Positions 15,712-23,479 of a stretch of DNA of 64,000 nt are shown here, piece by piece (the first letter of the stretch is position 1; each line of letters starts with the position of its first letter). Origin of the DNA: Arthrobacter sp. P2b (lineage in GTDB: Bacteria > Actinomycetota > Actinomycetes > Actinomycetales > Micrococcaceae); the NCBI RefSeq assembly GCF_900168295.1, contig NZ_FVZL01000005.1:62001-126000 (forward strand), written 5' to 3'. The position numbers were made by a program, and so were the translations under genes. A model generated the notes under the pieces. That model had not been told where the DNA came from. It made no database searches and worked only from the letters and a program-made list of their open reading frames with translations.

Positions 15712-16986
15712 ATGGCGAAGTCCTCCCCACTTAGATCCCACCAGGCCGGCCAGCCCTCCGGATTCGATTCCCGGCCCGTTGTTGCAGGCATCGTCACCGC
15801 CCTGGTGGGCTTCACCTCATCCTTCGCCGTGGTGCTGGCCGGCCTCAAGGCGGTGGGCGCCGACCCGGCCCAGGCGGCGTCCGGCCTGCTGGCCCTGACC
15901 CTGGCTGTCGGCGTCGGCGTGCTCCTGCTGGCCTGGCGCTCCAAAGTCCCCGTGACACTTGCCTGGTCCACGCCCGGCGCAGCGCTCCTTGCCGCATCCG
16001 GAACAGCCGACGGCGGGTGGCCGGCCGCCGTCGGGGCCTTCATCGCCACCGGCATCCTGATAGCCCTGACGGGCCTGGTTCCTTCACTTGGCCGGCTGAT
16101 GTCCAGGATTCCCACCACTCTGGCGCAGGCTATGCTTGCCGGAGTCCTCCTGCAGCTCTGCCTGGCCCCGTTCAAAGCCCTGGGAAGCGTTCCGCTGTTT
16201 GTGGCCCCGGTGATCGTCTGCTGGCTGCTGATGATGAAATTCGCGCCGCGCTGGGCAGTTCCGGCTGCCCTGCTGGTGGCACTTGGCGTCATCGGCATAT
16301 CGATTGCGGCCGGTGGGAGCGGGCTGGGCGCCGGAAACTTCCTGCCGGCTCCCGTCTGGACCACGCCCACGTTCAGCCTGCAGGCCATGGCGGGAATTGC
16401 CCTTCCACTGTTCGTGGTGACCATGGCCTCGCAGAACGTCCCCGGCGTGGCTGTCCTCCGGTCCTTCGGATACGAAACCCCCTGGCGCCCTTCCATGCTG
16501 GTGACGGGTGCCGGCACCGTCCTCGGTGCACCGTTCGGCGGGCACGCAATAAATCTTGCTGCCCTCAGCGCGGCCCTTGCCGCCGGCGAAGAGGCCGGCA
16601 GCGACCGGAGCAGGCGCTGGGTGGCCGGTTTCACCTCGGGGTTTGCCTACCTGGTACTGGCTGCCTTCTCCGCCGCCCTGGTAACGGTGGTTAACGCCGC
16701 ACCCGCCGGGATGCTGGAGGCGGTGGCGGGACTGGCGCTGCTGGGAACCCTGGCCGCGGCCGTCTCGTCCGCACTGGCGGACGCAGAGGACCGGATCGCC
16801 CCGTCCGTCACTTTCCTGATGGCGGCTTCCGGGCTCGCCTTCGCGGGGATCGGCTCGGCCTTTTGGGCCCTTCTTGCCGGCCTGGCAGTGCGGTCACTGC
16901 TCGTTCAGCGCGGTGACCGGTCCCCGGCGGACGAGAAGCCCGTCAGGACGGTTCGTGGTTCTGGCCCTCGCGGGCCAGTGCGGTGA
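15712..16986 (+). CDS. benE: BenE family benzoate/H+ symporter
   Basis: A 424-residue polytopic membrane protein of the BenE family, whose known member imports benzoate with protons. About ten to twelve hydrophobic segments are visible, beginning with VVAGIVTALVGFTSSFAVVL near residue 24. Typical segments include PVTLAWSTPGAALLAASG, GIALPLFVVTMASQNVPGVAVLRSFGY and APFGGHAINLAALSAAL. No benzoate catabolic genes occur nearby, so the real substrate may differ. A TAACCT element ends 6 bases before the ATG, suggesting a leaderless start. Its last 44 bases overlap the end of zapE on the other strand. Confidence 0.88.
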   Translation: MAKSSPLRSHQAGQPSGFDSRPVVAGIVTALVGFTSSFAVVLAGLKAVGADPAQAASGLLALTLAVGVGVLLLAWRSKVPVTLAWSTPGAALLAASGTADGGWPAAVGAFIATGILIALTGLVPSLGRLMSRIPTTLAQAMLAGVLLQLCLAPFKALGSVPLFVAPVIVCWLLMMKFAPRWAVPAALLVALGVIGISIAAGGSGLGAGNFLPAPVWTTPTFSLQAMAGIALPLFVVTMASQNVPGVAVLRSFGYETPWRPSMLVTGAGTVLGAPFGGHAINLAALSAALAAGEEAGSDRSRRWVAGFTSGFAYLVLAAFSAALVTVVNAAPAGMLEAVAGLALLGTLAAAVSSALADAEDRIAPSVTFLMAASGLAFAGIGSAFWALLAGLAVRSLLVQRGDRSPADEKPVRTVRGSGPRGPVR

Positions 16987-17980
16987 GGCGGGAGACGGCG
17001 CGGAAGTACTTCTTCATGTAGCCGCCCGTCATCATCTCCTCGGTGAAGAGCTTGTCGAACGGGACGCCGCTGGCAAGGATGGGAACGTCCTTGTCATAGA
17101 GGCGGTCGGCGAGGACCACGAACCGCAGCGCCACTGCCTGCTCGGTGATGGTTTCCACGTTGCGCCACACCACTCCGTCGATGCCGTCGATCAGCTGCCG
17201 GTAGCGGCTGGGGTGCACGCCCGCGAGGTGGTGGATCAGCGTGGCGAACTCGTCCTGGGCCACAGTCTTGCCGTCGAACTCCGCCTTCATGTGGGACGAG
17301 AGTTCGCTGTTCTTCAGCGGTGCCGGGGCGGCGGGCAGTCCGCGGTGGCGGAAGTCCTCGCCGTCGATCCGGATCACGTCGAACTGGTCGGCCAGGACCT
17401 GGATTTCGCGCTGGAAGTCCACGGCGGCGAACCGGCCGTCGCCCAGCGAGCCCGGGAGGGTGTTGGATGTGGCGGCAAGCTTGACGCCGGCGTCGGCCAG
17501 TTCGCGCATGAGCCGCGACATCAGGACGGTGTCGCCCGGATCGTCGAGTTCAAATTCGTCGATGCAGACAAGTTTGTAGCTGCTCAACGCATCCACGGTT
17601 TTGCGGAAGGACAGGGCACCCACCAGGTTGGTGTATTCCACGAAGGTGCCGAAAGCCTTCGGCCCCGGCGCCGCATGCCAGAGGGACGCAAGCAGGTGGG
17701 TCTTGCCCACGCCGAAGCCGCCATCCAGGTAGATTCCGGCACGGGAGGTGTCCTTCTTGCCGAACAGCTTCTTGAACAGGCCGCCGCCATCACCCGATCC
17801 CACGCCCTCGGCAAAGCCCTGAAGGGCGCGGACTGCTGCGGCCTGGCTGGGCTGTTTGGGATCCGGACGGTAGCTGGCAAAGGAGACCTGGCCGAATCGC
17901 GGCGATGGAAAGAATCCCTTGAGGAGTTCATCCACCGAAACTGCCGGAGTGCGGGCGGCAAGCTGTTCGATCTGTACCAA
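16943..17980 (-). CDS. zapE: Cell division protein ZapE (AFG1-like ATPase)
   Basis: ZapE is a P-loop ATPase of the AFG1 family. In E. coli it acts at the FtsZ ring during late constriction. The 345-residue protein has the Walker A motif GVGKTHLLASLWHA (about residue 110), the Walker B motif LVCIDEFELDDPGD, and arginine-rich sensor regions such as MSRLMRELADAG. The best-fitting start is a TTG at 17980 (coding Met-Val-Gln-Ile); no ATG or GTG gives the family N-terminus, so confidence in the start is moderate. It is divergent from sseA, and its 3' end overlaps benE by 44 bases. Confidence 0.92.
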   Translation of the reverse strand: MVQIEQLAARTPAVSVDELLKGFFPSPRFGQVSFASYRPDPKQPSQAAAVRALQGFAEGVGSGDGGGLFKKLFGKKDTSRAGIYLDGGFGVGKTHLLASLWHAAPGPKAFGTFVEYTNLVGALSFRKTVDALSSYKLVCIDEFELDDPGDTVLMSRLMRELADAGVKLAATSNTLPGSLGDGRFAAVDFQREIQVLADQFDVIRIDGEDFRHRGLPAAPAPLKNSELSSHMKAEFDGKTVAQDEFATLIHHLAGVHPSRYRQLIDGIDGVVWRNVETITEQAVALRFVVLADRLYDKDVPILASGVPFDKLFTEEMMTGGYMKKYFRAVSRLTALAREGQNHEPS

Positions 17981-18120
17981 GGTGGTCCGTTCTGCTGGTA
18001 GGAGGTCCCCAGAAAGGATACCGGCAACAGGCTGCAGCCCCGGGCTTCATTGGCCCCGGCAGCCGGATGCGTGATGAAGGCAACATTTCGTCCTGTTAAC
18101 GGAATACGGACATCGCGTGG

Positions 18121-18160
18121 GGCGCTGGCTAGTGTGGGACCAGGTCCCAACACCGGCGCC
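18121..18160 (+). promoter_or_regulatory. Hairpin in the sseA upstream region
   Basis: A nested inverted repeat: outer GGCGC/GCGCC and inner TGGGAC-CAG-GTCCCA, starting 88 bases before the sseA ATG in the zapE-sseA divergent region. It could be a protein-binding site or a leader stem. No U-tract follows. Confidence 0.4.
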
Positions 18161-18208
18161 CTTCCATCTTCAGCTGTCCTCCCGTGTTCTCAATGAAAGG
18201 CCAACGCT

Positions 18209-19132
18209 ATGCCCTACCCCGTTGAACAGAACGAGAAATTCGCTGCCTACGCCCACCCCGAGCGGCTGGTCTCCACCGAATGGCTTGCCGCGGCCATCGA
18301 AAGCGGCGCGGTAGCCAACGGTGAGCTGGTTGTCGTCGAATCCGATGAGGACGTCCTCCTTTACGAAACCGGGCACATTCCGGGTGCCGTGAAGATCGAC
18401 TGGCACACCGACCTGAACGACGAGGTGACCCGGGACTACGTGGACGGCGCCGCCTTTGCCGAGCTGGCGGCGTCAAAAGGCATCTCCCGCGACAGCACCG
18501 TGGTCATCTACGGTGACAAGTCCAACTGGTGGGCCGCCTACGCCCTGTGGGTCTTTACCCTTTTCGGCCACCAGGACGTCCGCCTGCTGGACGGCGGCCG
18601 CGACAAGTGGATTGCCGAAGGCCGTGAGCTGACCAAGGAGAAGCCGGCCCCCGCACGCGGCAGCTACCCGGAGGTCGAGCGCAATGACGCTCCCATCCGC
18701 GCGTTCAAGGAGGATGTCCTGGCGCACCTGGGCAAGCCCCTCATCGACGTCCGCTCCCCCGAGGAATACACCGGCCAGCGCACCCACATGCCTGCCTACC
18801 CGGAGGAGGGCGCGCTGCGCGGCGGCCACATCCCCACCGCCGCTTCCATCCCCTGGGCACGCGCCGCCGCCGCTGACGGCACCTACCGCAGCCGTGAGGA
18901 ACTTGAGGCCCTGTACCTTGGCGAAGCAGGCCTGGCTGAAGGTGACGACGTCGTGGCCTACTGCCGCATCGGCGAGCGTTCCAGCCACACCTGGTTCGCC
19001 CTTAAGTACCTCCTGGGCTTCGAGTCCGTCCGGAACTACGACGGTTCCTGGACCGAGTGGGGCAACGCCGTCCGCGTCCCCATCGTCAAGGGCGCCGAGC
19101 GCGGTTCCTTTCCCGTCCCGGCAGGAGTCTGA
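18209..19132 (+). CDS. sseA: Sulfurtransferase (tandem rhodanese, SseA type)
   Basis: A 307-residue protein with two rhodanese domains: an inactive N-terminal one (about 20-150) and a catalytic one (about 165-295). The active-site loop is [14 protein letters not shown] with catalytic Cys252. Rhodaneses of this type move sulfur from thiosulfate or 3-mercaptopyruvate to acceptors. The C-R-I-G-E-R loop is the form seen in actinobacterial thiosulfate sulfurtransferases. The ATG at 18209 is preceded by a GAAAGG ribosome site. The SufE-family gene follows after 30 bases, a conserved pairing that suggests a shared role in sulfur mobilisation. Confidence 0.92.
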   Translation: MPYPVEQNEKFAAYAHPERLVSTEWLAAAIESGAVANGELVVVESDEDVLLYETGHIPGAVKIDWHTDLNDEVTRDYVDGAAFAELAASKGISRDSTVVIYGDKSNWWAAYALWVFTLFGHQDVRLLDGGRDKWIAEGRELTKEKPAPARGSYPEVERNDAPIRAFKEDVLAHLGKPLIDVRSPEEYTGQRTHMPAYPEEGALRGGHIPTAASIPWARAAAADGTYRSREELEALYLGEAGLAEGDDVVAYCRIGERSSHTWFALKYLLGFESVRNYDGSWTEWGNAVRVPIVKGAERGSFPVPAGV

Positions 19133-19149
19133 CGGGAGTTCCTCCCGCG

Positions 19150-19155
19150 TAGAAT
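19150..19155 (+). promoter_or_regulatory. -10 element of sufE (leaderless)
   Basis: TAGAAT, 7 bases before the sufE ATG. It would give sufE its own leaderless transcript in addition to read-through from sseA. Confidence 0.4.
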
Positions 19156-19162
19156 TGGACTG

Positions 19163-19627
19163 ATGACTACTCAAGCCCTGCCTTCCGCCCTGGCGGCGAT
19201 CGTGGACGACTTCCAGGCCCTGACCGAACCCGAGAGGCTCCAGCTGCTGCTGGAATTCTCGGAGGGACTGCCCGAGCTTCCGGACCGGCTCAAGGACCAC
19301 CCTGAGCTGCTGGAGCAGGTTGTGGAGTGCCAGTCCCCGCTGTTCCTCACCATCGAGACGGAGAAGAACGACGACGGCCCGGCAGCTGCCGCCGTGCGGC
19401 TGTTCTTCAAGGCCCCGGCCGAGGCTCCCACCACGCGCGGTTTCGCCGGCGTGCTGCATGAGGGCCTGGACGGGCTGACCGCCGGTGAGATCCTGTCAGT
19501 GCCGGACGACATGCCCGAACTGCTCGGCCTCACCCGGGCCATCACGCCGCTCCGGATGCGGGGCATGACGGCAATGCTCGGGCGGATCAAACGCAAGGTG
19601 GCCGCCACGTCCGGCGTCCGCGCCTAG
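19163..19627 (+). CDS. sufE: SufE family sulfur acceptor protein
   Basis: SufE proteins accept persulfide sulfur from a cysteine desulfurase and pass it on for iron-sulfur cluster assembly. The 154-residue protein has the family core RLQLLLEFSEGLPELPDRL, then VVECQSPLFLTIE with the acceptor Cys56, and the C-terminal LTPLRMRGM-like segment (TPLRMRGMTAMLGRIKRK). No suf operon is present. Its neighbour is a sulfurtransferase, which may be its donor. Confidence 0.93.
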   Translation: MTTQALPSALAAIVDDFQALTEPERLQLLLEFSEGLPELPDRLKDHPELLEQVVECQSPLFLTIETEKNDDGPAAAAVRLFFKAPAEAPTTRGFAGVLHEGLDGLTAGEILSVPDDMPELLGLTRAITPLRMRGMTAMLGRIKRKVAATSGVRA

Positions 19628-19632
19628 AGCGT

Positions 19633-20145
19633 ATGGCACGCAAAAGCACCGCACAGGGAACTCCGGCCACAGCGGCATTGACCGCAGCCGGGGTTCCCTT
19701 TGTGCTGCACCCCTATACCCATGATCCTTCCGCTGCCAGTTACGGCGCGGAGGCTGCGGAAGTCCTCGGCATCGACCCGGCCCGGGTCTTCAAGACCCTG
19801 ATGGTGGAGGTCGAGGGCAAGCTGGCGGTCGGCATCGTGCCCGTCAGCGGAACGCTTGACCTCAAGGCCTTCGCCGCCGCGCTGGGTTCCAAGAAGGCTG
19901 CCATGGCGGATCCCGCAGCTGCCCAGCGGCGCACCGGCTATGTCCTCGGCGGCATCTCTCCGTTGGGCCAGCGGCTCCCCTCCCCTACCGTGCTGGACTC
20001 GAGTGCGCTGGCGCTGGATACCCTACTGGTTTCGGGAGGCAGACGCGGCCTGGACATCGAGCTCGCGCCCGCCGACCTGGTACGGCTGACCGACGCCGTG
20101 ACAGCGCCCATCAGCTCGCTGGCACAGGGCCACGGGCACGAGTGA
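19633..20145 (+). CDS. ybaK: Cys-tRNA(Pro)/Cys-tRNA(Cys) deacylase YbaK
   Basis: YbaK hydrolyses Cys wrongly attached to tRNA-Pro. The 170-residue protein has the family features HPYTHDP, GIDPARVFKTLMVE with the catalytic lysine, GIVPVSGTLDLKAFAAALG and the substrate-binding GYVLGGISPLGQR. It starts at an ATG 5 bases after sufE ends and its stop overlaps the next gene as GTGA, so it probably belongs to the sseA-sufE transcript. Confidence 0.95.
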   Translation: MARKSTAQGTPATAALTAAGVPFVLHPYTHDPSAASYGAEAAEVLGIDPARVFKTLMVEVEGKLAVGIVPVSGTLDLKAFAAALGSKKAAMADPAAAQRRTGYVLGGISPLGQRLPSPTVLDSSALALDTLLVSGGRRGLDIELAPADLVRLTDAVTAPISSLAQGHGHE

Positions 20146-20891
20146 GCGAAGAGCAGGCCCTGTCCGGCGGCAACGCTTCGGATTTTGTTGTGCTGGTCGG
20201 CAATACCGTGCGGAAGCCCTGGGAAACCTCCACCCCGGATGTGCATCACTTTCTTTCCGTCCTGGCCGCTGCGGGGCTGGACGTTCCGCGGGCCGCCGGA
20301 CAGGACAACGAGGGCCGCCAGGTAATCGAGTACGTCGAAGGAACCCTGGCCATCGACCGGGGGCAGCTGGAAACGGCCGATCTCCACAAGGTGGGCGGCA
20401 TGATCCGGGCCATCCACGACAACAGCCCGTTGTGCACCCCGGAGGATGTCAGCCGCTGGAAGGTGCTCATCCCCGCACCGGAAGCCGAGCTGATCTGCCA
20501 CAACGACCTCGCCCCGTGGAACCTCGTGACGGGTGACCGCTGGGTGTTCATTGACTGGGATGGCGCCGGCCCCAGTTCACGGCTCTGGGATCTTGCCTAC
20601 GCTGCACAGTCCTTCGCCGGATTGTGGGAAGGTGCGGACCCCCATGAGGCAGGCGTCCGCCTTCGCGCATTCACGGACGGCTACCGCGCGGATGAAGGGC
20701 AGCGGCGTGCGCTTCCGCAGACGCTCGTCCTCCGCGTACAGGCAATGTACGGCCTCTTGCAGGAAGCGAAGGAATCGGGGCGCCAGCCATGGGCGCGCAT
20801 GTACGACGACGGCCACGGGGAACACTGGAAAGCCTCGGCGGAGTACGTCGCACGGCACATTGACGTTTGGCGGAGCGCGCTCCTCAGCTGA
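20142..20891 (+). CDS. Aminoglycoside phosphotransferase-like family protein
   Basis: A 249-residue protein with the kinase-like APH fold. The catalytic loop is ICHNDLAPWNLV (Asp as base, Asn for metal) and the metal-binding loop is FIDWDGAGPSSRLWDLAYAA, analogous to DFG. The N-terminal nucleotide-binding lobe is short (TVRKPWETSTPDVHHFL). Such proteins phosphorylate small molecules; the substrate here cannot be read from sequence and antibiotic resistance should not be assumed. The GTG at 20142 overlaps the ybaK stop as GTGA. Confidence 0.82.
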   Translation: MSEEQALSGGNASDFVVLVGNTVRKPWETSTPDVHHFLSVLAAAGLDVPRAAGQDNEGRQVIEYVEGTLAIDRGQLETADLHKVGGMIRAIHDNSPLCTPEDVSRWKVLIPAPEAELICHNDLAPWNLVTGDRWVFIDWDGAGPSSRLWDLAYAAQSFAGLWEGADPHEAGVRLRAFTDGYRADEGQRRALPQTLVLRVQAMYGLLQEAKESGRQPWARMYDDGHGEHWKASAEYVARHIDVWRSALLS

Positions 20892-20900
20892 CGGTGGCCC

Positions 20901-22190
20901 CTACTGGCCAGGACGGGGGGATCCGGCCGCAGTCGCAGCACCGGGGTTCAGCCGCGGGGCCAGCTGTTGCCGCAGCCACGCCTTCACCAGCCTCTCCCAG
21001 CGCTCCGGATCAACGTTCCACTCTTTCGTGTGCCGTGCACGGCTGAAGGTCTCAAACGTGACCATCTCCGGGTTACGTTCGGCCAGCAGGGCTGACGGTT
21101 TGTACGGCACGTACTCGTCGTCCACGCTGTGCAGGATCAGCGTGGGAGTCCGCAGCTCCACGGCGCGCGACACCCAGTCCATCGCTTTGAGGTCAACCGG
21201 GGCGGCGAGGCCGGTGAGCCGGCGGCCGAGCGGGTGCCCTAGCATCAGCTGCCCGTAGCGGCCCACCAGCGACGGGATGCGGTTCAGCTGTGCGTGGTGG
21301 GCCAGGACGTTCACCCAGTCGATCACCGGCGCATCGAGCACCATGGCGCGGATCAGGTGGCGGTAGCGGGACAGATCGGCGGCCTGCAGACAGATGGCGC
21401 CGCCCATCGACCAGCCGAACAGCACGATCTCCTCGGCTCCCTTGCCCAGCGCATACTCGATGGCAGCCTCGACATCCCGCCACTCGGTGGAACCCAGGCC
21501 ATACCGACCGTCGTCCGCCGACGGCGCCAGCCCGTCGTTCCGGTAGGACACCACCAGGCTGGTGAGTCCAAGCTCCAGGGCCGGCCCCACCGCGCGCAGC
21601 GCCTCCTGCCGGGTGGCGCCGCGCCCGTGCACCATCACCGCCCAGGTCCGGGCGGTACCTCCGGCGCGTACCAGCCAGGCCGGCGCTTCGCCGCGGTCCA
21701 CCGGGATCATCACGTCCTCCGCAGGAATTCCGACGGCGGCCGGGTCCGGGTAGGTGGCACCGCTCCACCAGCCCCACCGCGCCGTGGAGAGGTCACCGGA
21801 ATACACGGCCTCCACCTCGCGCAGGACCGTCCTTTCAGCCGGCGAATAGGAGACGATGCGGCCGATCCGCGCGTGCCCCTTGCCGCCGTCGAAAAAGAAT
21901 CCGTACACCCCCTCCATCGTGGTGTCGTCAGTGGCTGCCAGGATCACCTGCTGCTGCCGGCCGTCCCGAATGACGGCCAGCACTTCCTGGTCGGCCGTCC
22001 TCTGCCGGGACGGCGTGATGACCCGGCGCGCAAAGTAGACGGCGAGCGCAGACGAACCCGTGGCGAGGAGCCCGGCCAGGGAAACCCCACCGATGGCCCC
22101 GCCGATGGCCCACTTGGTCCCCAGGGACATTCCGCCGTCCTCGGGGGTGCGGACAACAGGGGCAGGGCTGGTGCGCTGGAAAAGAGCCAT
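20901..22190 (-). CDS. Membrane-anchored alpha/beta hydrolase
   Basis: A 429-residue protein with one N-terminal transmembrane segment (roughly residues 25-50, WAIGGAIGGVSLAGLLATGS) followed by a soluble region and an alpha/beta hydrolase domain. The oxyanion region is VMVHGRGATRQE, the nucleophile elbow is LFGWSMGGAICLQ, the acid is in LHSVDDEYVP and the His in SRARHTKEWN. These form a complete serine-hydrolase triad. The natural substrate is unknown. The frame is open to 22286, but the ATG at 22190 is preferred. A TAAGAA element ends 7 bases before it, again suggesting a leaderless start. It is divergent from the gene at 22304. Confidence 0.85.
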   Translation of the reverse strand: MALFQRTSPAPVVRTPEDGGMSLGTKWAIGGAIGGVSLAGLLATGSSALAVYFARRVITPSRQRTADQEVLAVIRDGRQQQVILAATDDTTMEGVYGFFFDGGKGHARIGRIVSYSPAERTVLREVEAVYSGDLSTARWGWWSGATYPDPAAVGIPAEDVMIPVDRGEAPAWLVRAGGTARTWAVMVHGRGATRQEALRAVGPALELGLTSLVVSYRNDGLAPSADDGRYGLGSTEWRDVEAAIEYALGKGAEEIVLFGWSMGGAICLQAADLSRYRHLIRAMVLDAPVIDWVNVLAHHAQLNRIPSLVGRYGQLMLGHPLGRRLTGLAAPVDLKAMDWVSRAVELRTPTLILHSVDDEYVPYKPSALLAERNPEMVTFETFSRARHTKEWNVDPERWERLVKAWLRQQLAPRLNPGAATAAGSPRPGQ

Positions 22191-22291
22191 GGCACTATTC
22201 TTACCGCCTCGAAACGGAAGCCCACATTCCGCACCGCGGTGGCGGCCGCGGGCGGAGCCGAAGATTGAGTGCGGCGCCCCATGCACAGGGC

Positions 22292-22297
22292 TAGGCT
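22292..22297 (+). promoter_or_regulatory. -10 element of the gene at 22304 (leaderless)
   Basis: TAGGCT followed by 6 bases and the ATG. No ribosome site precedes the start. Confidence 0.45.
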
Positions 22298-22303
22298 AAG
22301 GCC

Positions 22304-22795
22304 ATGAGTGATCCCATCGTCATCCTGACAGAAGAACCCCTGGGGGCGGACGACCGCCTGAACATAGAACGGCTCGTGGACGGATCGGATTCCAGCCTGC
22401 TGGTGCTGGTGCCGGCAAACACCGAGCGGCACCTGCTGGTGGACTTCCTGGAGAACCTGTCCATGCTGGACATCGCCAAAGCCTTCCGCGAGCTCACGTC
22501 CCACACCCCGGACCCCACCACCGAGCGGGCGCAGGCATCGGAAACCCTTGCCGTGTCGCTGGCTGCGCTGGAAGGACTGGGCAGCGGCGTCACCGGTGAA
22601 GTTGTGGACGGCGGCGCGGTCAACGGGCTGGTATCCAGGGTCCGCGAAACGGGTGCCTCACAGGCAGTGGTGATTACCCGGCCGCACGCTGTGGCCGATA
22701 CCTTCCATACCGACTGGGCCAACAAGGCCCAGGACCAGCTGGGCCTTCCCGTACTGCACCTGTACGCGGGCTCGGGATTTATCGGCGACTCCTGA
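22304..22795 (+). CDS. Uncharacterised protein, possible Usp-like fold
   Basis: A 163-residue soluble protein that I do not recognise as a named family. It starts with IVILTEEPLGADD, contains LVLVPANTERH near residue 33, and ends with ASQAVVITRPHAVADTFHTDWANKAQDQLGLPVLHLYAGSG (written here in part as the clearest block). The alternating hydrophobic strands and glycine-poor loops recall a small Rossmann-like or universal-stress fold, but no ATP-binding motif is seen. The ATG follows a TAGGCT element by 6 bases. msrB follows after 14 bases, so the two are probably one transcript; an oxidative-stress role is only a guess from that context. Confidence 0.7.
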   Translation: MSDPIVILTEEPLGADDRLNIERLVDGSDSSLLVLVPANTERHLLVDFLENLSMLDIAKAFRELTSHTPDPTTERAQASETLAVSLAALEGLGSGVTGEVVDGGAVNGLVSRVRETGASQAVVITRPHAVADTFHTDWANKAQDQLGLPVLHLYAGSGFIGDS

Positions 22796-22809
22796 GCGTT
22801 GACATTCCT

Positions 22810-23334
22810 ATGAGCATCTTCGGAAACAGCATTTTCGGTAACAAGGCCACCGACGCGGTGGCAGATCCAACGGCAGGACCGGGTGAGCCCGCCGCAGGGA
22901 ACGCCACGGTCCAGAAAAGCGACGCCGAGTGGCGGAAAGAACTCACGCCCGAGGAGTACCACGTCCTGCGCCAGGCCGGTACCGAGCGCCCCTACACGGG
23001 AGAGTACTGGGATACCCACACCGCGGGGGTCTACCAGTGCCGGGCGTGCGGGGCGGAACTGTTCACCAGCAACGAGAAATTCGATTCGCATTGCGGCTGG
23101 CCGTCGTTCTGGGCTCCCCTGGCTGAAGGCACCGTCCGGTACATCCATGACCGCACCCTGGGCATGGAGCGCGTGGAGGTCCGCTGCGCCACCTGTGATT
23201 CCCACCTGGGCCATGTCTTTGAAGGCGAGGGCTACGGCACCCCCACCGACCAGCGCTACTGCATCAACTCCGTGTCCCTGAAATTGGTTTCGAACGAAAA
23301 GCCGCAGGTCAGCGACGGTAACCCGGGAAACTGA
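22810..23334 (+). CDS. msrB: Peptide-methionine (R)-S-oxide reductase
   Basis: MsrB reduces the R form of methionine sulfoxide in proteins. The two zinc-binding pairs are CRAC and CATC, in YQCRACGAELF and VRCATCDSHLGHVF. The core GWPSFW and the catalytic cysteine in RYCINSVSL are intact. The 174 residues include a 35-residue non-conserved N-terminus; an internal start is possible but none has a better ribosome site. msrA is not nearby. Confidence 0.96.
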   Translation: MSIFGNSIFGNKATDAVADPTAGPGEPAAGNATVQKSDAEWRKELTPEEYHVLRQAGTERPYTGEYWDTHTAGVYQCRACGAELFTSNEKFDSHCGWPSFWAPLAEGTVRYIHDRTLGMERVEVRCATCDSHLGHVFEGEGYGTPTDQRYCINSVSLKLVSNEKPQVSDGNPGN

Positions 23335-23423
23335 TTCCCCAGCGGCGGTCATGTCTCACCCAGTTGATTCCGTCCTCTAGCCACAGCATTCCTTAGGCTA
23401 CGGTGCTTTTCAGATTAGTTCTG

Positions 23424-23465
23424 CTGGTTGCTTGCTACGCTCGGCAATAGTTAGCAAGCAACCAG
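23424..23465 (+). promoter_or_regulatory. 14-bp perfect inverted repeat before the DUF6421 gene
   Basis: CTGGTTGCTTGCTA (23424-23437) and TAGCAAGCAACCAG (23452-23465) pair perfectly around a 14-base loop. The right arm ends next to the GAAAGG ribosome site, 14 bases before the ATG at 23480. In RNA it would hold the ribosome site beside a strong stem; in DNA it could be an operator. No U-tract follows. Confidence 0.75.
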
Positions 23466-23479
23466 AAAGGCAGCCGACG

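Noticed and set aside
20142..20891. Aminoglycoside resistance gene
   Set aside because: Only the general APH-fold motifs are present; the housekeeping context gives no support for drug modification.
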